Assembly: GCF_030406665.1 (NCBI RefSeq)
Contig: NZ_CP129121.1
Span: 3,224,001 to 3,288,000 of the forward strand
From: Halomonas halophila
GTDB lineage: Bacteria; Pseudomonadota; Gammaproteobacteria; Pseudomonadales; Halomonadaceae
Direction: 5' to 3'
Length of the DNA: 64,000 nucleotides
Notes under the pieces: generated by a model
Database searches by the model: none
The model's input: only the letters and a program-made list of their open reading frames with translations
Told to the model about the DNA's origin: nothing
Position numbers and translations under genes: made by a program
Part shown: positions 41,691 through 50,619 of the stretch, piece by piece
How positions within the stretch are numbered: the stretch's first letter is position 1
How the letters are laid out: each line of letters starts with the position of its first letter

Positions 41691-42074
41691 TCACTCCTCG
41701 GCGGCGTCCTCGACGACCGGACGGTCGACCAGTTCGACGTAGGCCATGGGGGCGTTGTCGCCAGTGCGGAAACCGCACTTGAGCACACGGACGTAACCGC
41801 CCGGGCGATTGGCGTAACGCGGACCCAGCTCGTTGAAGAGCTTGCCGACCGCTTCCTTGGAGCGGGTGCGGCTGAAGGCCAGACGACGGTTGGCGACGCT
41901 GTCCTGCTTGGCCAGGGTGATGAGCGGCTCGATGTGACGACGCAGCTCTTTGGCCTTGGGCAGGGTTGTCTTGATCACCTCGTGCTCGACCAGCGACACG
42001 CTCATGTTCTTGAACATGGCCTGGCGGTGCGAGCTGGTGCGATTCAGATGACGACCACTCTTACGATGACGCAT
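41691..42074 (-). CDS. rplQ: 50S ribosomal protein L17
   Basis: A 127-residue protein, the E. coli length, with the standard opening MRHRKSGRHLNRTSSHRQAMFKNM and core GPRYANRPGGYVRVLK. L17 lies near the peptide exit of the large subunit. It is the last gene of the alpha operon, 39 bases after rpoA, and is followed by a strong terminator. Confidence 0.98.
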   Translation of the reverse strand: MRHRKSGRHLNRTSSHRQAMFKNMSVSLVEHEVIKTTLPKAKELRRHIEPLITLAKQDSVANRRLAFSRTRSKEAVGKLFNELGPRYANRPGGYVRVLKCGFRTGDNAPMAYVELVDRPVVEDAAEE

Positions 42075-42113
42075 GGTTGTGATTCCTTACCAAACTGGGA
42101 CTCGAGTCGACGC

Positions 42114-43112
42114 TCACGCGGAGGCCTTGTCGTCCTTCAGGCTAGCGGGCGGCCAATTTTCCAGCCGCATACCCAGGGACAGACCACGGGCGGCCAACAC
42201 GTCCTTGATCTCGTTCAGGGACTTCTTGCCGAGATTCGGGGTCTTCAGCAGCTCCACCTCGGTGCGCTGGATCAGGTCCCCGATGTAGTAGATGTTCTCG
42301 GCCTTCAGGCAGTTGGCGCTGCGGACGGTCAACTCGAGATCGTCTACGGGGCGCAGCAGGATCGGATCGATGTGATCCTCTTCCTCTTCCACTTCCTGTT
42401 CCTTGTCGGCTTCCAGGTCGACGAACGCGGCCAGCTGCTCTTGCAGGATAGTCGCGCTGCGACGGATCGCCTCTTCAGGATCCAGGGTGCCGTCGGTTTC
42501 CAGATTGAGAATCAGCTTGTCGAGGTCGGTGCGCTGTTCGACACGCGCGGCCTCGACGGTGTAGGAAACCCGACGCACGGGGCTGAAGGTCGCATCCAGC
42601 TGCAGACGGCCGATGGCACGAGACTCGTCGTCGGCTTCGCCACGGACGTCCGCCGGCTCGTAGCCGCGGCCGCGGGCCACCTTGAGCTGCATCTTCAGCT
42701 CGGCGCCCTCGTTGACGTGTGCGATGACGTGCTCGGGGTTGACGATCTCGACGTCGTGGTCGAGAGCGATGTCACCCGCGGTCACGATGGCCGGGCCCTG
42801 CTTGTTCAGCGAGAGCACCGCCTCGTCGCGGCTGTGCATCTTGATCGCCACGTCCTTGAGGTTCAGGAGGATTTCGATGACATCTTCCTGGACGCCCTCG
42901 ATCGCGCTGTACTCGTGATCGACACCGGCGATCTCGGCCTCCACCACGGCACAGCCGGGCATGGACGAGAGCAGGATACGACGCAGAGCGTTGCCCAGAG
43001 TGTGGCCGAAGCCACGCTCGAAGGGTTCGAGCACGATCTTTGCGTGGTGCGCGTTGATCTCTTCGACCTTGATGTCGCGAGGACGGAGAAACTCTGTCAC
43101 TGAACGCTGCAT
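42114..43112 (-). CDS. rpoA: RNA polymerase alpha subunit
   Basis: A 332-residue alpha subunit (E. coli 329). The N-terminal dimerisation domain (1 to about 235) contains ALRRILLSSMPG. An acidic linker with VEEEEDHIDP leads to the C-terminal domain (about 250-325), where ELTVRSANCLKAENI has the DNA-contact Arg and GKKSLNEIKDVL follows. It assembles the beta and beta-prime subunits and contacts UP elements and activators. Between rpsD and rplQ in the alpha operon, as usual. Confidence 0.98.
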   Translation of the reverse strand: MQRSVTEFLRPRDIKVEEINAHHAKIVLEPFERGFGHTLGNALRRILLSSMPGCAVVEAEIAGVDHEYSAIEGVQEDVIEILLNLKDVAIKMHSRDEAVLSLNKQGPAIVTAGDIALDHDVEIVNPEHVIAHVNEGAELKMQLKVARGRGYEPADVRGEADDESRAIGRLQLDATFSPVRRVSYTVEAARVEQRTDLDKLILNLETDGTLDPEEAIRRSATILQEQLAAFVDLEADKEQEVEEEEDHIDPILLRPVDDLELTVRSANCLKAENIYYIGDLIQRTEVELLKTPNLGKKSLNEIKDVLAARGLSLGMRLENWPPASLKDDKASA

Positions 43113-43196
43113 GATGAATACCTTTCAGGCTGCCAAACGGATACTCGGTACTGAAGGCCGCCCACCCCGCGGGGAGGGCGGCGCGGCGATCGCCGC

Positions 43197-43817
43197 TTAC
43201 TTCGAGTACAGCTCGACGATCAGTTGCTCATTGATGTCGGCAGACAGGTCACCGCGTTCAGGCAGAGCCTTGAAAGTGCCTTCCATCTTCTTGGCATCGA
43301 CCTCGACCCAGGCGACATCGCCACGGTTGGCGGCGATGCTCAGGGCGTTCTGGATACGCGCCTGGTTCTTGGCCTTCTCGCGGACGGAGACCACGTCACC
43401 GGGCTTGACCTGGTAGGACGCCACGTTGACGGTCTTGCCGTTGACGGCGATCGCCTTGTGGCTCACCAGCTGGCGGGCCTCGGAGCGAGTGGCGCCGTAG
43501 CCCATGCGGTAGACGACGTTGTCCAGTCGGGATTCGAGAAGCTGCAGCAACAGCTCACCGGTCGCGCCCTTCAGACGGGCCGCTTCCTTGTAGTAGTTGC
43601 GGAACTGCTTCTCGAGCACGCCGTACATGCGGCGTACTTTCTGCTTCTCGCGAAGCTGCAAGCCGTAGTCGGAAATCCGCTGACGACGCTGGCCGTGCAC
43701 ACCCGGGATCTGCTCGGATTTGCACTTCTTCTCGAAGGGAGTGACACCGCTCTTCAGGAAGAGGTCGGTGCCTTCACGACGAGACAGTTTGCACTTCGGT
43801 CCAATATAACGAGCCAT
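43197..43817 (-). CDS. rpsD: 30S ribosomal protein S4
   Basis: A 206-residue protein, the E. coli length, with MARYIGPKCKLSRREGTDLFLKSG and the S4 RNA-binding domain (LESRLDNVVYRMGYGATRSEARQLVSHKAI). S4 nucleates 30S assembly and in E. coli represses the alpha operon. No classical S4 pseudoknot was identified here, though the 124-base gap upstream of rpsM could hold one. Confidence 0.98.
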   Translation of the reverse strand: MARYIGPKCKLSRREGTDLFLKSGVTPFEKKCKSEQIPGVHGQRRQRISDYGLQLREKQKVRRMYGVLEKQFRNYYKEAARLKGATGELLLQLLESRLDNVVYRMGYGATRSEARQLVSHKAIAVNGKTVNVASYQVKPGDVVSVREKAKNQARIQNALSIAANRGDVAWVEVDAKKMEGTFKALPERGDLSADINEQLIVELYSK

Positions 43818-43829
43818 GAATCTGTCTCC

Positions 43830-44216
43830 TTAAACGCGGCGTTTCTTCGGCGGACGGCAGCCATTGTGCGGAATGGGCGTCGCGTCGGTGATGCTCTGCA
43901 CGCGGAAGCCGGCGGCATTCAGTGCACGCACGGCGGATTCACGGCCCGGACCGGGGCCTTTGACCAGCACGTCGACGTTTTTCACACCATACTCGGCTGC
44001 AGCGGTCGCTGCACGTTCGCTTGCCACTTGAGCAGCGAACGGGGTGCTCTTGCGAGAACCACGAAAACCCGAACCACCGGCAGTCGCCCAGGAGAGGGCG
44101 TTGCCCTGGCGGTCTGTGATCGTAATGATCGTGTTGTTAAAAGAGGCGTGGATATGCGCGACGGCATCCACTACCTGCTTTTTAACCTTTTTACGGTTGC
44201 TACGCGGGTTAGCCAT
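43830..44216 (-). CDS. rpsK: 30S ribosomal protein S11
   Basis: A 128-residue protein matching S11: AHIHASFNNTIITITDRQGN, GGSGFRGSRKSTPFAAQ and the C-terminal PIPHNGCRPPKKRRV. It forms part of the platform of the small subunit. Twelve bases separate it from rpsD. Confidence 0.98.
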   Translation of the reverse strand: MANPRSNRKKVKKQVVDAVAHIHASFNNTIITITDRQGNALSWATAGGSGFRGSRKSTPFAAQVASERAATAAAEYGVKNVDVLVKGPGPGRESAVRALNAAGFRVQSITDATPIPHNGCRPPKKRRV

Positions 44217-44254
44217 GTTGATGTCAATTCCTGTCGTTACGCAGAACGTGCGTG

Positions 44255-44611
44255 TTATTTGCGAATCGGCTTACGCGGACCCTTGCGGGTGCGCGCATTG
44301 GTCTTGGTCCGCTGACCCTTCAGCGGGAGACCACGACGATGACGCAGACCACGATAGCAACCCAGGTCCATGAGACGCTTGATGTTCAGCGTCACATCAC
44401 GACGAAGATCGCCTTCAACGGTGTACTTACCGACTTCGGAACGCAGGGTGTCGACTTCGTCAGAAGACAGCTCCTGGATCTTGGTGGTCGGCGCAATGCC
44501 GGCCGCGACACAGATTTCCTGAGCGCGAGTGCGGCCAATCCCGAAGATATAGGTCAGCGAGATCGCCGCATGCTTGTTGTCCGGGATATTGACGCCTGCA
44601 ATACGGGCCAT
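44255..44611 (-). CDS. rpsM: 30S ribosomal protein S13
   Basis: A 118-residue protein: MARIAGVNIPDNKHAAISLTYIFGIGRTRA at the start, and CYRGLRHRRGLPLKGQRTKTNARTRKGPRK in the basic tail. It sits in the head of the 30S subunit and contacts tRNA and L5. First full-length gene of the alpha operon after rpmJ, with a 124-base gap before it. Confidence 0.98.
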   Translation of the reverse strand: MARIAGVNIPDNKHAAISLTYIFGIGRTRAQEICVAAGIAPTTKIQELSSDEVDTLRSEVGKYTVEGDLRRDVTLNIKRLMDLGCYRGLRHRRGLPLKGQRTKTNARTRKGPRKPIRK

Positions 44612-44735
44612 CAGCTTACTCCGAAATTTGAGCGGCTTGCTCGATTAGTCATCTACAAAAGGCGCAACAGCATACCCCTTCACCCTGCAAAGGGCAAGGG
44701 GCATGCCGGCACCCGGTTTAGTGCAGTATCAGGGA

Positions 44736-44849
44736 TCAGCCCTGACGCTGCTTGTGCCGCGGCTCGCTGCAGATGACGCGCACGGCGCCATTGCGACGAA
44801 TGATCTTGCAGTTACGGCACATTTTCTTCACGGAAGCTCGAACTTTCAT
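44736..44849 (-). CDS. rpmJ: 50S ribosomal protein L36
   Basis: A 37-residue gene read directly from the sequence: MKVRASVKKMCRNCKIIRRN, then GAVRVICSEPRHKQRQG and TGA. Cys11, Cys14, Cys27 and His33 form the zinc site, so this is the zinc-binding (C+) paralogue. The start has a GAGAGGAACG ribosome site. It lies between secY and rpsM, its usual place. Confidence 0.96.
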   Translation of the reverse strand: MKVRASVKKMCRNCKIIRRNGAVRVICSEPRHKQRQG

Positions 44850-44924
44850 CGTTCCTCTCCATTGTTGGCCCGCGTCGCGAGCCAACAATTCAGCTCGCGG
44901 CGCGCCAATTCACCAGCGGCGCAC

Positions 44925-46256
44925 TCAGCGCGTGATGCCGCCGCTGCCGTAGCCTTTCAGGTTGGACTTCTTCATCACCGAATCGTACTGATGCGACATG
45001 AGATGCGACTGCACCTGGGCCATGAAGTCCATGATGACCACCACCACGATCAGCAACGAAGTACCGCCGAAGAAGAACGGTACGTTCCAGGCCACGATCA
45101 GGAACTGGGGCATCAGGGAAACAGCAGTGATGTAGAGGGCACCGAACAGGGTCAGACGGGTCATGACCTTGTCGACGTAGCGAGCGGTCTGCTCGCCGGG
45201 GCGGATGCCCGGAAGGAAGGCCCCCGACTTCTTGAGGTTGTCGGCGACGTCCTTGGGATTGAAGACCAGCGCTGTGTAAAAGAAGCAGAAGAATACCACC
45301 GCTGCCGCGAAAAGCAAGATGTACAGCGGCTGACCCGGGCCAAGAGCCTGGGATGCACGCTGCAGCCACTCCATGCCGTCCCCGGCACCGACCCACTGAC
45401 CCAGCGAAGCCGGGAACAGCAGGATGCTCGAGGCGAAGATCGCCGGAATCACGCCCGCCATGTTGACCTTGAGCGGCAGGTAGCTGCTCTGGCCGGCGTA
45501 CATCTTGTTGCCGACCTGGCGACGCGGATAGTTCACCGTGATGCGGCGTTGGCCGCGCTCGATGAACACCACGAAGGCCACGGTGGCGATGCCCAGAAGG
45601 GACAAGGCCAGCAGCGGCAGCACGTTCCATGCGCCTTCATTACGGGCCAGTTCGAAGGCCTGGCCCACGGCCCCCGGCAGACCGGCGACGATCCCCGCGA
45701 AGATCAGCAGCGAGATGCCGTTGCCGATGCCCTTCTCGGTGATCTGCTCGCCCAGCCACATCATGAACACCGCACCGCACACAAAGGTGACGACGGCGGT
45801 GAAATAGAAGCTGAAGTCGGCCGTGTAGGCGATACCCTGGCTCGCCAGGCCCACGGACATGCCGATGGCCTGGACCAGAGCCAGCAGTACGGTGCCGTAG
45901 CGGGTGTACTGGCTGATCTTGCGACGACCGGCCTCGCCTTCCTTCTTCAGCTGCTCCAGCTGAGGCGAGACGGCGGTCAGCAGCTGCATGATGATCGACG
46001 CGGAGATGTACGGCATGATGCCGAGCGCGAAGATGCTCATGCGTTCCAGGGCACCGCCCGAGAACATGTTGAACATGCCCAGGATGGTGCCCTGCTGCTC
46101 CCTGAACAAGGCAGCAAGCTGGTCAGGATTGATACCGGGAACGGGAATGTGGGCACCGATACGGTAGACCACGATGGCGAGGAGCACGAAGCGCAGACGC
46201 GCCCAGAGTTCACTCAGACCGCTGCCCATCGCCGGCATGTTTCCTGACTTGGCCAT
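44925..46256 (-). CDS. secY: Preprotein translocase subunit SecY
   Basis: A 443-residue ten-helix membrane protein, E. coli length. Recognisable segments are VYRIGAHIPVPGINPDQL, SGGALERMSIFALGIMPYISASIIMQLL and GIRPGEQTARYVDKVMTRLTLFGA. With SecE and SecG it forms the inner-membrane protein-conducting channel. Its ATG directly follows the rplO stop. Confidence 0.98.
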   Translation of the reverse strand: MAKSGNMPAMGSGLSELWARLRFVLLAIVVYRIGAHIPVPGINPDQLAALFREQQGTILGMFNMFSGGALERMSIFALGIMPYISASIIMQLLTAVSPQLEQLKKEGEAGRRKISQYTRYGTVLLALVQAIGMSVGLASQGIAYTADFSFYFTAVVTFVCGAVFMMWLGEQITEKGIGNGISLLIFAGIVAGLPGAVGQAFELARNEGAWNVLPLLALSLLGIATVAFVVFIERGQRRITVNYPRRQVGNKMYAGQSSYLPLKVNMAGVIPAIFASSILLFPASLGQWVGAGDGMEWLQRASQALGPGQPLYILLFAAAVVFFCFFYTALVFNPKDVADNLKKSGAFLPGIRPGEQTARYVDKVMTRLTLFGALYITAVSLMPQFLIVAWNVPFFFGGTSLLIVVVVIMDFMAQVQSHLMSHQYDSVMKKSNLKGYGSGGITR

Positions 46257-46691
46257 TTAGTCCTCTACCTTACCGCCGGCGGCTTCGATCGCGGCACGGG
46301 CACCCTTGGTGACCTTGAGGCCGCGGACGGTAACCGCCTTGTTCAGTTCGCCGGAAAGGATCACCTTGGCATACTGGGTGGCATCCTTCAGCACGTTGGC
46401 CTGCTTCAGGGTGTCCAGAGTGACTTCGTCACCCTCGACCCGGCCGAGTTCGGCCAGGCGGACTTCCTGGGAGACCAGCGACTTCGCGGAAGTGAAACCG
46501 AACTTCGGCAGACGACGCTGCAGCGGCATCTGACCGCCTTCGAAGCCGGGCTTCACGCTGCCGCCGCTGCGCGACTTCAGGCCCTTGTGGCCACGACCGC
46601 CGGTCTTGCCCAGACCGGAGCCGATGCCACGACCGACGCGCTTTTCGGCGTGCTTGGAGCCCGGTGCCGGGCTCAGGCTATTGAGTTTCAT
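46257..46691 (-). CDS. rplO: 50S ribosomal protein L15
   Basis: A 144-residue protein with the glycine-rich start MKLNSLSPAPGSKHAEKRVGRGIGSGLGKTGGRGHKGLKSRSG typical of L15. It binds late in 50S assembly. It lies three bases after rpmD and abuts secY. Confidence 0.98.
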   Translation of the reverse strand: MKLNSLSPAPGSKHAEKRVGRGIGSGLGKTGGRGHKGLKSRSGGSVKPGFEGGQMPLQRRLPKFGFTSAKSLVSQEVRLAELGRVEGDEVTLDTLKQANVLKDATQYAKVILSGELNKAVTVRGLKVTKGARAAIEAAGGKVED

Positions 46692-46694
46692 GGA

Positions 46695-46877
46695 TTACTC
46701 TCCCTCAACACGCACAAGGTAGTTGACCTTGTGGATCATGCCGCGAACGGCAGGGGTGTCTTCCAGTTCGACCGTGTGACCGATGCGACGCAGGCCGAGG
46801 CCCTTCATGGTGGCCTTGTGCTTGGCCAGCACGCCGATGGTGCTGCGGGTCTGGGTAACCTTGATCGTAGCTGCCAT
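46695..46877 (-). CDS. rpmD: 50S ribosomal protein L30
   Basis: A 60-residue protein, MAATIKVTQTRSTIG...LGLRRIGHTVELEDTPAVRG. The start at 46877 gives the family length (59-60); the frame is open further upstream inside rpsE but that part is not L30. It follows rpsE by five bases. Confidence 0.96.
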   Translation of the reverse strand: MAATIKVTQTRSTIGVLAKHKATMKGLGLRRIGHTVELEDTPAVRGMIHKVNYLVRVEGE

Positions 46878-46882
46878 GGTAC

Positions 46883-47383
46883 TCACCCCGTGATCGCTTC
46901 GACAGACAGACCGCGCTTGGCGGCCACGTCTTCCGGAGAGCGCTGGGCGGTCAGACCGTTGACGGTCGCACGCACCACGTTCACCGGATTGGTGGAGCCG
47001 TAGCACTTGGCCAGGACGTCATGGACGCCGGCCAGCTCGAGCACGGAGCGCATGGCGCCGCCGGCGATGATACCGGTACCTTCGGAAGCCGGCTGCATGT
47101 ACACCTTGGAGGCACCGTGACGGGCCTTGACGGCGTACTGCAGAGTGCCACCTTTCAGGTTGACCTTGACCATGTTGCGACGCGCCTGGTCCATGGCCTT
47201 CTGGATCGCGACCGGCACTTCACGCGCCTTGCCACGACCGAAGCCAACACGACCGTTACCGTCGCCGACGACGGTCAGGGCGGTGAAGCCGAAGATCCGG
47301 CCACCCTTGACCACCTTGGCGACACGGTTGACCTGCACGAGCTTTTCCTGCAGATCGCCGCTTTGCTGTTCGTTCTTCGCCAT
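46883..47383 (-). CDS. rpsE: 30S ribosomal protein S5
   Basis: A 166-residue protein with LVQVNRVAKVVKGGRIFGFTALTVVGDGNGRVGFGRGKA and ALEL AGVHDVLAKCYGSTNP-type motifs of S5. It shapes the mRNA entry and decoding accuracy of the 30S subunit. E. coli S5 is 167 residues. Confidence 0.98.
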   Translation of the reverse strand: MAKNEQQSGDLQEKLVQVNRVAKVVKGGRIFGFTALTVVGDGNGRVGFGRGKAREVPVAIQKAMDQARRNMVKVNLKGGTLQYAVKARHGASKVYMQPASEGTGIIAGGAMRSVLELAGVHDVLAKCYGSTNPVNVVRATVNGLTAQRSPEDVAAKRGLSVEAITG

Positions 47384-47394
47384 CGTAAAACCCT

Positions 47395-47745
47395 TTAGAA
47401 TTCCAGGCCGCCTTCACGAGCGGCGTCGGCCAGGGCCTTGACACGACCGTGGTACTTGAAACCGGCACGGTCGAAGGCCACCTGGGTGATGCCTGCCTGT
47501 TTGGCCCGTTCGGCAATCAGCGCGCCGACCTTGGTGGCGGCGTCGACGTTACCGGTCGCACCCTCGCGCAGGGCCTTGTCCAGCGTGGAAGCGCTGGCCA
47601 GGACCTTGCCACCATCCGGCGAGATGATCTGCGCGTAGATGTGGCGCGGGGTACGGTTGACGCACAGGCGATACACGCCCAGCTCGCGGATCTTGGCGCG
47701 AGCGCGGCGGGCACGACGGAGACGAGATTCTTTCTTCGCGTTCAT
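47395..47745 (-). CDS. rplR: 50S ribosomal protein L18
   Basis: A 116-residue protein: MNAKKESRLRRARRARAKIRELG, LCVNRTPRHIYAQIISPDGGKVLASAST and FDRAGFKYHGRVKALADAAREGGLEF. It binds 5S rRNA with L5. Eleven bases precede rpsE. Confidence 0.98.
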   Translation of the reverse strand: MNAKKESRLRRARRARAKIRELGVYRLCVNRTPRHIYAQIISPDGGKVLASASTLDKALREGATGNVDAATKVGALIAERAKQAGITQVAFDRAGFKYHGRVKALADAAREGGLEF

Positions 47746-47754
47746 AACCCTGCC

Positions 47755-48285
47755 TTACTTCTTCTTGGCTTCTTTGCGGCGGACTTGTTCGTCGCCGTAC
47801 CGGATACCCTTGCCCTTATAGGGCTCGGGCGGACGGTAAGCGCGAATTTCCGCGGCAACCTGGCCGAGCTTCTGCTTGTCCGCGCTCTTCAGCACGATAG
47901 TGGTGTTCTTCGGCGTTTCCGCCACGACACCTTCAGGCAGTTCGTAGTCGACCGGGTGTGAGAAGCCCAGTGTCAGGTTCAGCGTCTGGCCCTTGGCCTG
48001 GGCACGATAACCGACGCCATTAATTTCGAGGGTCTTGGTGAAGCCCTCGGAAACACCGGTGACCAGGTTCTGAACCAGGGCACGGGTGGTGCCGACCATC
48101 GCCCAGCTCTTGGCGGACTCGCTCGGCTGGAAGGTCACCTGACCTTCCTCATGAGCGATCGCCACGTCGGGGTGAACGGTCATGGACAGCGCGCCCTGGC
48201 TGCCCTTGACGGACAGCTGGTCGCCGTCGAGCTTGAGCTCGACGCCGGCGGGCACTTTAACCGGATATTTGGCTACGCGTGACAT
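47755..48285 (-). CDS. rplF: 50S ribosomal protein L6
   Basis: A 176-residue protein, near the E. coli 177, starting MSRVAKYPVKVPAGVELKLDGDQLSVKGSQG and with the second repeat ending EPYKGKGIRYGDEQVRRKEAKKK. It sits at the base of the L7/L12 stalk close to the factor-binding site. Confidence 0.98.
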   Translation of the reverse strand: MSRVAKYPVKVPAGVELKLDGDQLSVKGSQGALSMTVHPDVAIAHEEGQVTFQPSESAKSWAMVGTTRALVQNLVTGVSEGFTKTLEINGVGYRAQAKGQTLNLTLGFSHPVDYELPEGVVAETPKNTTIVLKSADKQKLGQVAAEIRAYRPPEPYKGKGIRYGDEQVRRKEAKKK

Positions 48286-48294
48286 TCCAAACTC

Positions 48295-48687
48295 CTAGAA
48301 TACGGTGCAGATGACTTCACCACCGACACCGGCCTGACGGGCCGCGCGGTCGGTCATCACACCATTGGAGGTGGTGACGATCGCGATACCCAGGCCATCG
48401 GCAACCTTGGGCAGGGAGTCCTTGCCCTTGTAGCTGCGCAGAGACGGCTTGGAAGCCCGTTGCAGATGTTCGATGACCGGCTTGCCTTCGAAGTACTTGA
48501 GGGTCACGGTCAGCGACGGCTTGGCCTCGTCGCTGACGGCGTAGTCCGTGACATAACCCTCTTCCTTCAGCACGCGGGCCACCTCGACCTTGAGCTTGGA
48601 GGACGGCATGGAAACCGTCTCCTTGGTGGCCATCTGCGCATTGCGGATACGGGTGAACATATCCGCCAGAGTGTCTTGCATGCTCAT
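48295..48687 (-). CDS. rpsH: 30S ribosomal protein S8
   Basis: A 130-residue protein: MSMQDTLADMFTRIRNAQMATKETVSMPSSKLK and GLGIAIVTTSNGVMTDRAARQAGVGGEVICTVF. S8 organises the central 16S domain and in E. coli represses the spc operon at the rplE region. Confidence 0.98.
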   Translation of the reverse strand: MSMQDTLADMFTRIRNAQMATKETVSMPSSKLKVEVARVLKEEGYVTDYAVSDEAKPSLTVTLKYFEGKPVIEHLQRASKPSLRSYKGKDSLPKVADGLGIAIVTTSNGVMTDRAARQAGVGGEVICTVF

Positions 48688-48719
48688 TTACGTTGCGCTC
48701 CTGATGATTCTACGTGACG

Positions 48720-49025
48720 TTACCAGCTGGACTTCTTGAGTCCGGGCACATCGCCACGCATGGCGGCTTCACGCAGCTTGTTGCGGCCGAGGCCGAACTT
48801 GTTGTAGTAGCCGTGCGGACGGCCAGTGACGCGGCAGCGGTTGCGCTGGCGCACCGGGCTGGAGTCACGCGGCAGCTGCTGCAGCTTGAGCTGCGCTTCG
48901 AAGCGCTCTTCGTCAGAAGCGTTCACGTCCTGGATGATCGCCTTGAGCTCGGCGCGCTTGGCGGCATACTTCTCCACCAGCTCGGCGCGCTTCGCCTCAC
49001 GCTCTACCATGCTTTTCTTTGCCAT
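48720..49025 (-). CDS. rpsN: 30S ribosomal protein S14, zinc-independent form
   Basis: A 101-residue long-form S14: MAKKSMVEREAKRAELVEKY, LPRDSSPVRQRNRCRVTGRPHGYYNKFGLGRNKLREAAMRG. It lacks the CxxC pairs of the short zinc-binding S14, unlike the neighbouring zinc-type L36. It lies between rplE and rpsH. Confidence 0.98.
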   Translation of the reverse strand: MAKKSMVEREAKRAELVEKYAAKRAELKAIIQDVNASDEERFEAQLKLQQLPRDSSPVRQRNRCRVTGRPHGYYNKFGLGRNKLREAAMRGDVPGLKKSSW

Positions 49026-49035
49026 GATCCCACCC

Positions 49036-49575
49036 TTATTTCTTGAACGGGAAGTTCAATGCGCTCAGCAGCGCACGACCTTCTTCATCGGTGTTGGCGG
49101 TGGTGGTGATGGTGACATCCAGACCACGGATCCGGTCGATCTTATCATACTCGATCTCCGGGAAGATGATCTGCTCACGCACCCCCATGGAATAGTTGCC
49201 ACGACCGTCGAAGGACTTCGGGTTGAGACCACGGAAGTCACGAACGCGGGGGATCGCGATATTCACCAGGCGATCGAGGAAGTCCCACATGCGCTCGGAG
49301 CGCAGGGTCACCTTGATCCCGATCGGCCAGCCTTCACGCACCTTGAAGCCCGCGATGGACTTGCGCGCCTTGGTCACCAGCGGCTTTTGACCGGAGAGCT
49401 TCTCCAGGTCACCGATGGCGTTGTCGATCAGCTTCTTGTCGCTGGTCGCTTCGCCGATGCCCATGTTCAGGGTCACCTTGGTGATCCGGGGCACCTGCAT
49501 CACGTTGGCGTAGCTGAACTGCTCTTGCAGCTTAGCCATCACCTCGTTCTGATAACGTTCTTTCAAGTTCGCCAT
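49036..49575 (-). CDS. rplE: 50S ribosomal protein L5
   Basis: A 179-residue protein, E. coli length: MANLKERYQNEVMAKLQEQFSYANVMQVPRITKVTLNMGIG, SGQKPLVTKARKSIAGFKVREGWPIG, GLDVTITTTANTDEEGRALL. It binds 5S rRNA and contacts the P-site tRNA. Confidence 0.98.
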   Translation of the reverse strand: MANLKERYQNEVMAKLQEQFSYANVMQVPRITKVTLNMGIGEATSDKKLIDNAIGDLEKLSGQKPLVTKARKSIAGFKVREGWPIGIKVTLRSERMWDFLDRLVNIAIPRVRDFRGLNPKSFDGRGNYSMGVREQIIFPEIEYDKIDRIRGLDVTITTTANTDEEGRALLSALNFPFKK

Positions 49576-49593
49576 TTTGCTACCCGACTCGCG

Positions 49594-49911
49594 TTAGGCG
49601 TCGATCTGCGCTTGCGTCGACTTGTAGATACGTACCTTGGTACCGTCTTCCTGAACCTGGACGCCGACGCGATCTGCCTTACCGGTCTCCTGGTTGAAGA
49701 TGGCCACGTTGGACGCGTGAATCGGAGCCTCGCGCTCGACGATACCGCCCTGATTACCCGCCATGGGATTGGGCTTGGTGTGACGCTTGATCATGTTCAC
49801 ACCGGACACGATGTAGCGGTCGTCCTTGAGGACGCGCTTCACGGTGCCACGCTTGCCCTTGTCCTTCCCGGCGATGACGACGACTTCGTCGTCACGTTTG
49901 ATCTTTTGCAT
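49594..49911 (-). CDS. rplX: 50S ribosomal protein L24
   Basis: A 105-residue protein with the KOW motif DDEVVVIAGKDKGKRGTVKRVL and IKRHTKPNPMAGNQGGIVEREAPIHASNVAIF. It starts 50S assembly and lies near the exit tunnel. Confidence 0.98.
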   Translation of the reverse strand: MQKIKRDDEVVVIAGKDKGKRGTVKRVLKDDRYIVSGVNMIKRHTKPNPMAGNQGGIVEREAPIHASNVAIFNQETGKADRVGVQVQEDGTKVRIYKSTQAQIDA

Positions 49912-49925
49912 ATCCGCCTCGCTCC

Positions 49926-50297
49926 TTACAGCACTTCAGGCGCCAAGGAAATGATCTTCATGAACTTCTCTGTGCGAAGCTCACGGGTCACCGGACCGAA
50001 GATCCGGGTACCAATCGGCTGTTCGTTGGTGTTGTTCAACAGAACCGCCGCATTTCCATCGAAGCGGATCAGCGAACCGTCGTTACGACGGACGCCGCTA
50101 CGGGTGCGAACGACCACCGCTTTGAGGACCTGGCCTTTCTTGACCTTGCCACGCGGGATGGCTTCTTTCACCGTGACTTTGATGACGTCGCCGACGCGGG
50201 CGTAACGGCGGTGTGAACCGCCGAGCACCTTGATGCACTGCACCCGGCGCGCCCCGCTGTTGTCGGCGACATCCAGCATTGTCTGAGTCTGAATCAT
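49926..50297 (-). CDS. rplN: 50S ribosomal protein L14
   Basis: A 123-residue protein, MIQTQTMLDVADNSGARRVQCIKVLGGSHRRYA, IPRGKVKKGQVLKAVVVRT and the C-terminal FGPVTRELRTEKFMKIISLAPEVL. First gene of the spc group, 52 bases after rpsQ. It contacts 16S rRNA in an intersubunit bridge. Confidence 0.98.
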   Translation of the reverse strand: MIQTQTMLDVADNSGARRVQCIKVLGGSHRRYARVGDVIKVTVKEAIPRGKVKKGQVLKAVVVRTRSGVRRNDGSLIRFDGNAAVLLNNTNEQPIGTRIFGPVTRELRTEKFMKIISLAPEVL

Positions 50298-50349
50298 CGG
50301 TTTTCTCCAAACCTAAACTGACTGCACTGGTTCGACTGGCGTTTGCCGA

Positions 50350-50619
50350 TCAACCCTTGGCCTGTTCGAGAACTTCGACCAGGGTCCAGGCCTTCTTCTT
50401 GGACAGCGGACGACTCTCCTCGATGGAGACCGTATCACCGGCCTTGGCCTGGTTCGCCTCGTCATGGGCGTGCAGCTTGGTGGAGCGCTTGACGTACTTG
50501 CCGTAGATCGGGTGGCGCTCACGACGCTCGATCATCACAACGATGGACTTGTCCATCTTGTCGCTCACCACCTTGCCGGTGAGCGTACGGGCTTTTTTCT
50601 CTTCGGCCATCTCAGACAC
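50350..50619 (-). CDS. rpsQ: 30S ribosomal protein S17
   Basis: An 89-residue protein: ARTLTGKVVSDKMDKSIVVMIERRERHPIYGKYVKRSTKLHAHDE. Its start overlaps the end of rpmC by eight bases. It binds the 5-prime domain of 16S rRNA and closes the S10 gene group. Confidence 0.98.
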   Translation of the reverse strand: MSEMAEEKKARTLTGKVVSDKMDKSIVVMIERRERHPIYGKYVKRSTKLHAHDEANQAKAGDTVSIEESRPLSKKKAWTLVEVLEQAKG